This document shows, piece by piece, positions 54,196 through 63,642 of a stretch of DNA of 64,000 nt (the stretch's first letter is position 1; each line of letters opens with the position of its first letter). The notes below the pieces were generated by a model, which was given only the letters and a program-made list of their open reading frames with translations, ran no database searches and was not told where the DNA came from. The position numbers were made by a program, and so were the translations under genes. The stretch covers positions 1,063,001 to 1,127,000 of the forward strand of contig NZ_CP047652.1 of the NCBI RefSeq assembly GCF_009906835.1, given 5' to 3'. The stretch is from Aristophania vespae. GTDB lineage: Bacteria > Pseudomonadota > Alphaproteobacteria > Acetobacterales > Acetobacteraceae.

Positions 54196-56250
54196 TTGAG
54201 CGAAAAAAAAACTTCTACACCTTCGGTTACTCGTTCTAAAACCCCTCGTGCGCGAAAAAAAACCGCGCAGACAGAGGTAGAGATTAACCAGGATTCTCAA
54301 GTTCAAGAAATTATTCCTGAGCCTAAAGCTGCTGCTAAGCGTGGCCGTAAAGCTGTCGTCCGAAAGTCATTTCCTATTATGACTGATGAGGAAAAGCTGC
54401 CTTCTGTGGATCAGGGCAAAGAAGAAAAACCTGCTCCTAAAAAGCAACGCGCGACACGAACAAAGTCGACCAGCTCTACGAAAAAAACAAAAAAAACGGC
54501 GGCTTTAGACATTGACCAAACGGCATCAGCTGATGAACCAATAGAGCTTCCCTGGTTTTCGGACGAAGTTAGCGAAGAGCCTAAGCCTAAAAAAAGCCGC
54601 ACATCTAAAGCAGCAACTAAGCCCAAAAAAGAGACGACACTTTCTAAAGCACCATCAAAAGCCCCCTCTCGCCGGAAAAAACAGTCAGCAGCGCAGGATA
54701 TTTCTAAAGAAGTCGTAGCATCTGTCGATCAGGAAATAATTCAGGATGCCACACAAAATAGTGAGCAAAAGAGCGCTGAGCCTGGCAATCTGCCTGAGGA
54801 CGTTAAAGACGTTACAACAAAATCAACCGCTTTTGACGCTTTAGGATTATCCCAACCTATTTTAAACGCCATTATTGATATTGGTTATACTAACCCCACC
54901 CCCATACAAGAACAGGCTATTCCTCAGGTTTTAGCAGGGCATGATGTTTTAGGCGTTGCCCAGACGGGAACAGGAAAGACTGCTTCTTTCACACTCCCAT
55001 TACTAGAAAAACTTTCTAATTCTCGTGCAAGAGCACGCATGCCACGGTCTCTCATTTTAGAACCAACGAGAGAGCTTGCTCTGCAAGTCGCTGATAATTT
55101 TAAACTTTACGGTAAAAATCTCCGCCTTAATCATGCTTTACTTATTGGCGGTAATAGCATGAATGACCAACGTGACCTTCTTAATCGTGGTGTAGATGTT
55201 TTAATAGCAACACCAGGACGATTGATTGATCTTTTCGATCGCGGTGGTTTACTCCTCATGCAAACTGATTTGCTCGTCATAGATGAAGCAGATCGCATGC
55301 TTGATATGGGATTTATTCCTGACATTGAGCGTATTGTTTCTTTGCTGCCTCGTTCAAGACAGACACTTTTTTTCTCTGCTACAATGGCTCCCGAAATTCG
55401 CCGTCTTGCAGATGCATTTCTTACTAACCCAAAAGAAATCACTGTTGCTCGTCAATCCTCGGTAGCAACGACCATTACAGAGCGGCTTTGCATAGTTGAT
55501 AAAGCGAATAAGCCAAAAGCTCTAAGAAAGGCCTTGCAAGATAAAAACGTTGAAAATGCGATTATTTTTTGTAATCGCAAACGTGATGTTGACGAGACTC
55601 TGGCTTATTTAAAGCGCAATCGTTTTTCTGTGGGACATTTACATGGAGATCTGACTCAGTCATTGCGTTTTTCAACTCTTGAGCGTTTTCGCGCAGGAGA
55701 GATTAAAATCCTCGTATGTTCTGATGTCGCCGCTCGTGGCATTGATATTAGCGGATTATCGCACGTTTTTAATTACGACTTGCCATTTAACGCCGAAGAT
55801 TACGTCCACCGTATTGGTCGAACAGGAAGAGCTGGAAAAGAGGGTTTTGCCCTTAGCTTTGCGCTTCCCGATGAGCATCATCTTCTAGAAGCTATTGAGC
55901 AACTTACAGGGAAAGTCATTGAATATACCACTTTAAAAGGTATCCCAACGGCAGAATGGCATGATGATTCTGTGACGGCTGTGCCCAAAAAGAAAAAAGA
56001 GCCGACAAAAGCTCTCAATGACAAAGAAGATAATATTGACGTAACGCGTGATGTGTTGCCAGAAAATGTTCCTGAGACTCGATCTTCCGGCAATGGAGAG
56101 AAGAAAAACCACCGGACTCAGTCTCGCAAAGGGCTTTTACCACCTATGCCGGAACATGATGGGCCTCAAATTGGCTTTGGTAGCGCCATACCCGCCTTTA
56201 TGAAAATAAGCTTTACGCTAGATCCTCAAATTCTTTCTTCTAACGAATGA
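54196..56250 (+). CDS. DEAD-box RNA helicase with a long Lys/Ser-rich N-terminal extension
   Basis: The RecA-like helicase core starts near residue 215 with the Q motif (FDALGLSQPILNAIIDIGYTNP). It is followed by AQTGTGKT, PTRELALQ, TPGRLIDL, VIDEADRMLDMGF, SAT, the ARGID motif and HRIGRTGR. It is RhlE/SrmB-like. The first ~200 residues are of low complexity, rich in Lys, Ser, Thr and Ala with acidic patches, and likely disordered RNA-binding sequence. The start is unclear: a TTG at 54196 (LSEKKTSTPS) next to GAGAG is my choice, and the frame is open to a TTG at 54103. The stop overlaps the methyltransferase gene by four bases. Confidence 0.87.
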   Translation: MSEKKTSTPSVTRSKTPRARKKTAQTEVEINQDSQVQEIIPEPKAAAKRGRKAVVRKSFPIMTDEEKLPSVDQGKEEKPAPKKQRATRTKSTSSTKKTKKTAALDIDQTASADEPIELPWFSDEVSEEPKPKKSRTSKAATKPKKETTLSKAPSKAPSRRKKQSAAQDISKEVVASVDQEIIQDATQNSEQKSAEPGNLPEDVKDVTTKSTAFDALGLSQPILNAIIDIGYTNPTPIQEQAIPQVLAGHDVLGVAQTGTGKTASFTLPLLEKLSNSRARARMPRSLILEPTRELALQVADNFKLYGKNLRLNHALLIGGNSMNDQRDLLNRGVDVLIATPGRLIDLFDRGGLLLMQTDLLVIDEADRMLDMGFIPDIERIVSLLPRSRQTLFFSATMAPEIRRLADAFLTNPKEITVARQSSVATTITERLCIVDKANKPKALRKALQDKNVENAIIFCNRKRDVDETLAYLKRNRFSVGHLHGDLTQSLRFSTLERFRAGEIKILVCSDVAARGIDISGLSHVFNYDLPFNAEDYVHRIGRTGRAGKEGFALSFALPDEHHLLEAIEQLTGKVIEYTTLKGIPTAEWHDDSVTAVPKKKKEPTKALNDKEDNIDVTRDVLPENVPETRSSGNGEKKNHRTQSRKGLLPPMPEHDGPQIGFGSAIPAFMKISFTLDPQILSSNE

Positions 56251-57542
56251 CCATAAATAAAAGCCAGAATTGGCACGTTATTGAACGCTTGGGATCTTCG
56301 GGAGATGGAGCGTGCCTTATTGATGGCACGCTCCATTATGTTCCTGGCGTTTTACCTGGAGAGAAAGTTCGTCTTTCTTTTGATGGCCATATTAAAAGCA
56401 TTTTAGAGCTCCAAAACGCGTCTCCTGATCGCGCAACTCCATCTTGCTCGCTCTTTGGGCTTTGCGGAGGGTGCTCGCTTCAGCATGTAAGCCTACCTGC
56501 ACTCTTAAAGTGGAAAACTGAACGTATCGTTGCTGCATTAAAACAGGTTGGTTTTACTAATCTGCCAGATGCTGAACAATTTCAATCTCAGCCAAAGACG
56601 CGGCGGCGCATGGATTTTGCTCTTCAGCGCATAGATGGAGGCATAATTTTGGGCCTGCATCAACGTGCGGGCAATCCGGTCAATATGACAGAGTGTTCTT
56701 TATTACACCCTGATCTTTTTAAATTATTAGATCCTCTAAGAGAATGTCTTGCACAAATTGGCGCTTTGACTGGTTCAGGCGGCTTGTTTGTTAATTTATT
56801 AGACACTGGACCAGATCTCTTATTAGAAATACCAGCCCAGCTTTCAAGCTCTGATAAAGCGAAATTAGCCGATTTTGCTCGGCAAGCTAATATTGCGCGT
56901 ATTTCATGGCGTTCGAAATTAGGTGACGAACCTGAAACTATCGTTCAGTGGAAACCTGTTTTTCATCATTTTGGCTCTGTTAAAGTTGCCATCCCTCCCG
57001 GTGCTTTTTTACAGGTGTCACAAGATGCAGAAAACGCTTTAGTTTCGGCTGTTTTAAAAGGGCTTCCCAGCTTTAATAAAAAAGATATCGCTCATGAGCT
57101 TTATGCTGGGAATGGTACTTTTTCTTTCGCTTTAGGTGAAAGAACTCGTGTTTTTGCCTATGAAGGTAGCAAAGATGCTTTTGAAGCTCTTAAACTCGCT
57201 TCACACGGAACGAGAGTTGAAGCGCATCACCGCGACCTCAAACGCCAGCCTCTTTTACCTCAAGACTTAAAGACATCTCGCGTTGTTATTTTAGATCCCC
57301 CTTTTGTAGGGGCTGGAAAACAAATGGATTTTCTGGCGCAATCGGCAGTTAAAGACGTGATTTATGTAAGCTGCAATCCAAATATTTTGATTAAGGATTT
57401 AATGCCACTCCAAAAGTCAGGGTTTGAAGTTTTACAGGTAAGCGTTATTGATCAATTTTTATGGTCTGCTGATACTGAAACCGTCGTTACACTCACGCGG
57501 GATCAGAAACGCTTGAAAAAAGCTAGAAAGAATGCTTGCTAA
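56247..57542 (+). CDS. Class I SAM-dependent RNA methyltransferase, RlmD/TrmA family
   Basis: 5-methyluridine-type RNA methyltransferase of 431 residues. A short N-terminal TRAM-like segment is followed by the [4Fe-4S] cysteines in CSLFGLCGGCSLQH plus the later TECSLLHP. A SAM site (HELYAGNGTFSF) and the catalytic motif LDPPFVGAG ... VYVSCNPN complete the fold. The expected target is a uridine in 23S rRNA (RlmD-like) or tRNA. It overlaps the helicase gene by four bases (ATGA), so a helicase and a base-modifying enzyme are made together. Its cluster links it to the neighbouring SUF system. Confidence 0.9.
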   Translation: MTINKSQNWHVIERLGSSGDGACLIDGTLHYVPGVLPGEKVRLSFDGHIKSILELQNASPDRATPSCSLFGLCGGCSLQHVSLPALLKWKTERIVAALKQVGFTNLPDAEQFQSQPKTRRRMDFALQRIDGGIILGLHQRAGNPVNMTECSLLHPDLFKLLDPLRECLAQIGALTGSGGLFVNLLDTGPDLLLEIPAQLSSSDKAKLADFARQANIARISWRSKLGDEPETIVQWKPVFHHFGSVKVAIPPGAFLQVSQDAENALVSAVLKGLPSFNKKDIAHELYAGNGTFSFALGERTRVFAYEGSKDAFEALKLASHGTRVEAHHRDLKRQPLLPQDLKTSRVVILDPPFVGAGKQMDFLAQSAVKDVIYVSCNPNILIKDLMPLQKSGFEVLQVSVIDQFLWSADTETVVTLTRDQKRLKKARKNAC

Positions 57543-57553
57543 AGCATTCTTTC
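57526..57553. terminator. Perfect 12-bp hairpin spanning both stops of convergent genes
   Basis: GAAAGAATGCTT (57526-57537), loop GCTA and AAGCATTCTTTC (57542-57553) form a perfect stem. It contains the last codons and stop of the methyltransferase and touches the stop of sufA. T-runs are short, but position and symmetry fit a bidirectional terminator. Confidence 0.6.
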
Positions 57554-57908
57554 ACACGTGAAAACTTTCTCCACAACCACAGCGTCCTTTTTCATTTGGA
57601 TTTGTAAATGTAAAGCCTGATTCGAGCTCTTTCGTTTCATAATCCATTACTGTGCCGATCAGAAAAAGTGTCGCTTTTTGGTCGATATATAAAACCAGAT
57701 TTTTATCTTCTACTTTTTCATCTGTTGGCAAAGAATCATCGACGAAATTCATTTCATATGAAAGACCTGAGCAACCCCGCGTGCCAACACTAATACGCAG
57801 AACTTTACCTTTTTCTGCACCTTCATAAAGTTTATTGAGGCGTGAAGCTGCCCGATCGGTCAGAGTCATAATCGGTGGTAAAGATCGAGAATTCTTTATA
57901 TCAGCCAT
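57552..57908 (-). CDS. sufA: A-type Fe-S carrier (SufA/IscA/ErpA family)
   Basis: HesB/IscA-fold scaffold that hands Fe-S clusters to apo-proteins. The three ligand cysteines are in GTRGCSGLSY and the C-terminal GRCGCGES. The ATG at 57908 (MADIKNSR) behind AAAGGAAAT is preferred over 57935, giving 118 residues. It is the last gene of the SUF operon. SufA is named from location; sequence alone would also allow IscA or ErpA. Confidence 0.9.
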   Translation of the reverse strand: MADIKNSRSLPPIMTLTDRAASRLNKLYEGAEKGKVLRISVGTRGCSGLSYEMNFVDDSLPTDEKVEDKNLVLYIDQKATLFLIGTVMDYETKELESGFTFTNPNEKGRCGCGESFHV

Positions 57909-57935
57909 ATTAAATTTCCTTTTGGAAAAGCTCAC

Positions 57936-58331
57936 TCAAAATAAATTAAGCGCCAGACGCGCATCATCACTCATACGGCTCATATCCCATGGTGGGTCCC
58001 AAACGATTCTTACCTCTACTGACGAAACTTTAGGTGCTGCCAAAACAGCTAGTCTAATCATTTCAGGGAGCTCTTGTGCGCTTGGGCAATTAGGCGCTGT
58101 GAGGGACATCTCAATTTCAACACGCCCATCATCATGCAAATCAATTGTGTAAATCAGCCCTAATTCATAAACATTAACTGGAATTTCGGGATCGTAAACG
58201 GTCGAAATAGCTGCAATGACGTCATCTTGATCAGGCAAACCAATTTCTTTGGAAGACTGATCATTATTCTCCAAAACAGGCTTATCTGATTCCACATTTT
58301 CATGGAAAGCTTCCGTATTTTTATCCGTCAT
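57936..58331 (-). CDS. sufT: SUF system assembly protein SufT (MIP18/DUF59 family)
   Basis: This is a 131-residue protein with an acidic 40-residue N-terminus and the DUF59 core VIAAISTVYDPEIPVNVYELGLI ... LTAPNCPSAQELP ... IVWDPPWDMSRMSDDAR. SufT helps Fe-S maturation when demand is high. The Cys in APNC is the conserved one of the family. It lies between sufS and sufA, seven bases after the sufS stop. Confidence 0.92.
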   Translation of the reverse strand: MTDKNTEAFHENVESDKPVLENNDQSSKEIGLPDQDDVIAAISTVYDPEIPVNVYELGLIYTIDLHDDGRVEIEMSLTAPNCPSAQELPEMIRLAVLAAPKVSSVEVRIVWDPPWDMSRMSDDARLALNLF

Positions 58332-58338
58332 TATGACC

Positions 58339-59549
58339 TCACACCAGCATAGCTCGTGCTTTTTCTAATCCAAGCATGAGAGCGTCAATGTCACTTTCTG
58401 TTGTATAAAGTGCAAAGCTGGCGCGTGTGGTTGCCTTAACACCAAGACGGTTTATTAAAGGTTCGGCACAATGTTGCCCTGCACGTACAGCAATATTTTG
58501 CTGGTCAAGAAGCACGGCCAGATCATGGGGGTGCGCTCCCTGCATTACAAAAGAAAAAACTCCACCACGTTTTTGCGGAGCTCCTAAAACTGTAACATCT
58601 TTAAGATGCCCAAAAGCTTCAGACGCATAAGAGACTAAATGAGTCTCATGATCCAGGAGCGCTTGTCGGCCAATTTTATTAAGAAAATCAATTACAGCCC
58701 CCAAACCAAGAACCTCTAAAATGGGTGGGGTTCCTGCTTCAAAACGATGTGGGATAGAGGCCCAGCTCGCACTCTCGAAAGAAACTGTTTCAATCATTTC
58801 CCCTCCCCCATAAAAGGAGGAAGTTCTTCTAAAAGCTCAGAGCGACCCCATAAAACCCCAACACCTGTGGGACCGTATAATTTATGGCCTGTAAAAACTA
58901 TAAAATCTGCTTCTAAGTCCTGAACATCTACAAAACTGTGAACAATAGACTGAGAGGCGTCGAGTAGAATTTTCGCACCATATTGATGAGCAAGCTGGGC
59001 TAGTTTTTTAGCTGGCGTAATTGTCCCTAGCACATTTGACATATGCGTCACGGCCACTAAAGCAATATCACCTTTAGCAAGCTCAGCCTCATAAATTTCC
59101 AGGTCAATATCACCCTTATCATCGATAGGGACCACCCGGAATTCCACACCATGCCTGTCTCTTAGCATTAACCAAGGTACGATATTAGCATGATGCTCCA
59201 GCTCGGATATAAGTATTTTTTGGCCTGGTTTTAAGTTTGTTCCTAATGTATTTGCTAAAAGATTGATCCCGGCTGTACTATTAGACGTAAATATAATTTC
59301 TTTTGCGTCATAAGCATTAATAAATTGTGCTATTTTACGTCTGACATTTTCATATGCTTCTGTAGTTTTTTCACTCATGGCATAAAGCCCGCGGTGAATA
59401 TTCGCATAGCAATGATGGACAGACTGGGTCATTGCCTCAAGCACAGAATTGGGCTTTTGTGCTGAAGCTGCACTATCTAGAAAAATAAAAGGTTTGCCAT
59501 TTACCTTTTCAGATAAAATCGGAAATTCGGCACGGATTGATTTAAGCAT
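58339..59549 (-). pseudogene. sufS: Cysteine desulfurase SufS, split by a one-base deletion in a G run
   Basis: PLP enzyme that supplies sulfur for Fe-S assembly. The first frame (ATG 59549, MLKSIRAEFP) contains the PLP-binding Lys in TGHKLYGPTGVG. It reads ELPPFMGEGK and stops at 58794. The second frame runs from MIETVSFESA to the catalytic Cys in RAGQHCAEPL and ends at 58339. Adding one G to the G5 run (58805-58809) restores PPFMGGGEMIETV and 403 residues, the normal SufS form. The fragments overlap as ATGA behind GGGGGAGGGG, which by chance is a good ribosome site, so two half-proteins could be made. The Lys and Cys would be on separate halves. Confidence 0.92.
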
Positions 59550-60741
59550 GAAAGGCCAGACTCCCAATAAGATATTCCCTTAAAAGAGACTCATTCAGTA
59601 GTGACAAACTCTCATGAAGGAAGGCTTGAATAAGTATAGAACGGGCTTGATCTTTAGGAATACCACGTGACTGTAGATAAAAAAGCTGTTCTTCATCCAG
59701 AGCACCAACCGTAGCACCGTGAGAGCAGCGCACATCGTCAGCATAAATTTCGAGCTCGGGCTTGCTATTCATCTGAGCTGTTTCAGAAAGCAGCAGGGCC
59801 TGATTCATCTGATAGCCATCAGTTTTTTGAGCTTTCTGCTCAACAAAGATTTTACCCTGAAAAACCCCTGTCGCCTTATCAGAAAGAACTGTTTTAACTG
59901 TCTGACGTGACTGGCAATGCGGCGCTTCATGAATAATGAGAGAGGTCAAATCATGGTGTGTTTGCCCTTCTCCAAGCTGCACACCATTAACATGAGCTAT
60001 CGCATGTTCACCTAAGAGCCTAGCTTTGACTTCATGTCTTGCAAGTTTGGCACCTTGCTGCTGGGTAAAGCTTTCATAGTTACCCCCCTCATCAATAGAG
60101 GCTGAAATGAAAGCAAGATGGTGTGATTCTGGTCCTTCTTTTTGTAGTTTTATATGTTTGAGATGTGCGTCTTTAGCACATTCAATTAAAAAAACAGGGT
60201 TGGAGACATAAGCCCCATTTCCATAGCTCAAATCTAATAATGTAAGGGAAGCCCCCTCTTCCAGAATTATTTTATGCCTTAAATGGGTCGAAATCTCACC
60301 GCCTTCAGTTAGGCTCACTAATATCAATGTGCCTGCCTTCACATGAGCCGGAACAATGATATTCAATCCTGATTGAGACAAAGAGCTATTTAAAAGAAAA
60401 GAAAAATTTTCAGGTGAGACAGAAATCTCTTCTTTCAATGCCAGGTCTTTTTTAAAAGAAAGCGAAGGGGTAAGTGTTGTATGACTATCAGCCCTATGCC
60501 CATTGGCAAAAACTACAAGACTTTCCGCCTGGGGAAGCTTAAGCTCATTAAGCATTGTTTGTATAAGCGTGTCATTTAAGCGCTCAGCTTCATTTAAACA
60601 AGCAGAACTCAAAGACTGCATTGGCGTATAGCGCCATGACTCAGTTTTACGCTTTGGTAAAAAGTTATCACGGGTAAGAAGCGCTTTTTTGCCAGCGCGC
60701 CTTTCAAACGAATCCCAGGCTAAAGCATTTGACATGGTCAC
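59542..60741 (-). CDS. sufD: Fe-S cluster assembly protein SufD
   Basis: Beta-helix subunit of the SufBCD scaffold, 399 residues. The conserved C-terminal region IYADDVRCSHGATVGALDEEQLFYLQSRG and the preceding FQGKIFVEQKAQKTDGYQMNQ block are diagnostic. It pairs with SufB and the SufC ATPase. It overlaps sufC by four bases and sufS by eight. A G6 run in the DEGGNYESF codons (60083-60088) is in frame, unlike those in sufS and sufB. Confidence 0.95.
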   Translation of the reverse strand: MTMSNALAWDSFERRAGKKALLTRDNFLPKRKTESWRYTPMQSLSSACLNEAERLNDTLIQTMLNELKLPQAESLVVFANGHRADSHTTLTPSLSFKKDLALKEEISVSPENFSFLLNSSLSQSGLNIIVPAHVKAGTLILVSLTEGGEISTHLRHKIILEEGASLTLLDLSYGNGAYVSNPVFLIECAKDAHLKHIKLQKEGPESHHLAFISASIDEGGNYESFTQQQGAKLARHEVKARLLGEHAIAHVNGVQLGEGQTHHDLTSLIIHEAPHCQSRQTVKTVLSDKATGVFQGKIFVEQKAQKTDGYQMNQALLLSETAQMNSKPELEIYADDVRCSHGATVGALDEEQLFYLQSRGIPKDQARSILIQAFLHESLSLLNESLLREYLIGSLAFHA

Positions 60742-61508
60742 CCCGCTGCCTCAAGAAATTCTTTATAACCGTGCTTTTCTAGCTGCTTAGCAATTTCTGG
60801 CCCGCCGCTATGAATAATACGCCCCTGTGCCATCACATGAACACGATCTGGCACAATGTAATCTAGCAGACGTTGATGATGTGTAATAACCAAGGCAGAA
60901 AATTCTGGACCACGAAGCGAGTTGACTCCCTGTGCAACAATGCGCAAAGCATCAATATCTAATCCGCTATCAGTTTCATCAAGAATAGCTAAAGAAGGCT
61001 TTAGCAACCTCATTTGCAGAACTTCATTACGCTTTTTCTCACCGCCTGAAAAGCCGACATTAACCGCTCTTTTGAGCATTTCAGGCGACATTGTGAGATG
61101 GCGTGTTTCTTCTCTGACTAGTTTCAAGAAAGAAACTGCATCCATTTCTTTCTCGCCCCGTGCTTTAAGCACTGCATTAACCGCCGTGCGTAAAAAATTC
61201 GCATTATTAACGCCGGGAAGCTCTATTGGAGACTGAAAAGCCAAAAATATTCCTAATGCAGCACGCTCTTCAGGTGTGCAGGCAAGAAGATCCTGTCCTT
61301 TAAAATCCACTCCACCTGCAGTGACTTCATAATCTTCACGCCCTGCAAGCACGTAAGAAAGAGTAGATTTTCCAGAACCATTAGGCCCCATAATGGCATG
61401 CACTTCACCTTTGGGAAGGTCAAGATTGATACCTTTAAGGATCTGCTTAGTGCCCTCATCAGCTTCAATCTGTGCTCTAAGATCACGAATGTTGAGAAAA
61501 CTAGTCAT
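60738..61508 (-). CDS. sufC: Fe-S cluster assembly ATPase SufC
   Basis: ABC-type ATPase that drives the SufBCD scaffold. The 256 residues contain Walker A MGPNGSGKSTLSYVLAG, the SufC-type signature VGFSGGEKKRNEVLQMRLL and Walker B LAILDETDSGLDIDALRIV. It sits three bases after sufB and overlaps sufD by four bases. Confidence 0.97.
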   Translation of the reverse strand: MTSFLNIRDLRAQIEADEGTKQILKGINLDLPKGEVHAIMGPNGSGKSTLSYVLAGREDYEVTAGGVDFKGQDLLACTPEERAALGIFLAFQSPIELPGVNNANFLRTAVNAVLKARGEKEMDAVSFLKLVREETRHLTMSPEMLKRAVNVGFSGGEKKRNEVLQMRLLKPSLAILDETDSGLDIDALRIVAQGVNSLRGPEFSALVITHHQRLLDYIVPDRVHVMAQGRIIHSGGPEIAKQLEKHGYKEFLEAAG

Positions 61509-61511
61509 GAG

Positions 61512-62995
61512 TTACCCTACACTTCCTTCAAGGCTAATTTGGAGTAATTTTTGGGCCTCAACAGCAAATTCCATCGGTAGTTCCTTTAGAACCTCCCGAC
61601 AAAAACCGTTCACAATTAACCCAACAGCTTCTTCTTCTGATAAACCACGCGAGCGGCAATAAAATAACTGATCTTCAGAAATTTTCGAGGTTGTTGCTTC
61701 ATGCTCAATACGGGCACTCATATTTCGGTTTTCAATATAAGGCACAGTATGGGCACCACATTGATCACCAATAAGCAAGCTATCACATTGGGTAAAATTA
61801 CGGGCCTTCGCAGCCTTGGGCTGCATACGTACCAACCCGCGATAGGTACTATCTGATTTTCCAGCAGAAATGGTTTTGGCAATAATCGTTGAACGCGTTT
61901 CAGGCCCCAAATGAATCATTTTGGTACCCGTGTCAGCTTGCTGATGGTTGTTTGTTACAGCAACAGAATAAAATTCCCCAACAGATCCTTTTCCTGCCAG
62001 AATACAGGAGGGATATTTCCACGTTATAGCTGAACCTGTTTCAACCTGGGTCCATGAAATACGGGAGCGTGCCCCCGACATAAGCCACGCTTTGTAACAA
62101 AGTTATAGATTCCGCCTTTGCCATTTTCATCCCCAGGATACCAATTCTGTACTGTAGAATATTTGATGGCAGCATCATCCATGGCTACAAGTTCAACAAC
62201 AGCGGCATGGAGCTGATTTTCATCACGCTGAGGTGCAGTACATCCCTCCAAATAGGATACATAAGATCCTTCTTCGGCAATGATGAGGGTGCGTTCAAAT
62301 TGTCCTGTATTACGCGCGTTAATTCTGAAATAGGTTGAAAGCTCCATAGGACAACGCACGCCCTTAGGAATATACACGAATGAACCATCTGTAAAAACAG
62401 CTGAATTCAAAGCTGAAAAGAAATTATCCCCAATTGGCACAACAGAGCCGAGATACTTACGTACTAACTCTGGATGCTGACGGATAGCCTCTGAGATAGG
62501 GCAAAAAATTACGCCCGCCTCTTCTAGCGTTTTACGAAAAGTTGTCGCAACAGAAACGCTATCAAACACAGCATCAACAGCCACAGGGGCCTTTTGCAAT
62601 TCTGCCCCTTCTACTCCTGCTAAAAGCGCTTGTTCATGTAGCGGGATGCCTAGTTTTTCGTATGTGCGTAAAAGCTCGGGATCAACCTCTTCCAAGCTCT
62701 TGGGACCAGGTGTTTTTTTTGGCTGGGCAAAATAATGAGCATCTTGATAGTCAATAGGAGGATGGCGCAATTTCGCCCATTGTGGCTCTTTCATTGTTTG
62801 CCATTGGCGAAACGCTTTAAGGCGCCATTCTAACATCCAGTCAGGCTCATTTTTTTTCTTGGAAATTAGCCTAACGATATCCTCATTAAGCCCTTTGGGA
62901 GCGATATCCATTTCGATATCAGTCTCAAAGCCCCATTCATAAGTTGAATGAGCAAGCTTTTCCACAGTTTGCCTGGTTTCCGAAATGGCCGCCAT
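61512..62995 (-). pseudogene. sufB: Fe-S cluster assembly protein SufB, split by a one-base deletion in a G run
   Basis: Main scaffold subunit. The first frame (ATG 62995, AGGAGATAGGA upstream) is normal through [20 protein letters not shown] to KRGLCRG. It shifts at the G5 run (C5 at 62072-62076) and ends at 62024. The second frame continues [21 protein letters not shown] and [19 protein letters not shown] to 61512. One extra G restores [10 protein letters not shown] and 494 residues, the family length. sufB is essential where SUF is the only system, so I suspect the consensus sequence and not the organism. Confidence 0.93.
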
Positions 62996-63007
62996 TCCTA
63001 TCTCCTA

Positions 63008-63472
63008 TTATTCCGAGATCTCTAGCTCAGTTTCTTTCAGCACTTGGCTAGGCTCCATTGCCGCTGGCATTGTGAAATTGGGGTCGCACATATCTGCTAA
63101 GCTAATGCTTTCTAATACATGGCGCAAAATAAAGTTAACCCTATCCCATTGGGCAGAAAGGCCGCATCTTACTTCATGAGAGCAGTAATTATTGTCGCAA
63201 CATGCTGTGATCATAACGGGACCATCAACAGCAGCAATAACCTGCGCTATTGAAATCTCAGTCAGTGAAGAAGCAAGACTATACCCTCCCCGTGCCCCAC
63301 GAGAAGAATTGATGATACCCTGACCGGCCAGACCCTTTAAAAGCTTTGCAACTGTAGGTTCTGGCATGCCTGTTTCAGCAGATAGAATTGAGGCTGTTGT
63401 CAAACCTTCCATCTGACCAAGTTTAATGAGAACAACAACAGCGTAATCTGCAAGCTTTGATAGTCTGAGCAC
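63008..63472 (-). CDS. Rrf2/IscR-type regulator of the SUF operon
   Basis: This is a 154-residue winged-helix regulator. MLRLSKLADYAVVVLIKL and ARGGYSLAS are Rrf2 hallmarks; the cluster-binding cysteines C91, C97 and C103 match the spacing of E. coli IscR. The start is GTG at 63472 with GGGGAGGG just upstream. It heads the operon, 12 bases before sufB. By analogy with IscR the Fe-S-loaded form represses the operon and the apo form relieves it. A type-1-like IscR palindrome lies 33 bases before the start codon. Confidence 0.92.
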   Translation of the reverse strand: MLRLSKLADYAVVVLIKLGQMEGLTTASILSAETGMPEPTVAKLLKGLAGQGIINSSRGARGGYSLASSLTEISIAQVIAAVDGPVMITACCDNNYCSHEVRCGLSAQWDRVNFILRHVLESISLADMCDPNFTMPAAMEPSQVLKETELEISE

Positions 63473-63504
63473 TAACCCTCCCCAAAGGTTATATCATCAA
63501 ATCA

Positions 63505-63519
63505 GGACTATTTTAGTCC
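63505..63519. promoter_or_regulatory. IscR type-1-like operator of the SUF operon
   Basis: GGACTATTTTAGTCC is a perfect palindrome. Its core GACT-ATTTT-AGTC matches the known E. coli IscR type-1 core GACT-RWWWY-AGTC at every position. It lies 33 bases upstream of the regulator's GTG, at the expected -35 zone of a promoter whose -10 may be TATAAC on the minus strand (about 63490). Autoregulation of the operon is the natural reading. Confidence 0.75.
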
Positions 63520-63642
63520 ATATTGTGAGAAATGGCTTATACGCTTAAAACCGTCAAGAGGACAACTCGTAAGAAATTTAATTTTTTACAAAATGACATT
63601 TTTGTAACATGGCTTTAAAAGTTAATTTTTACAACTTCAACG

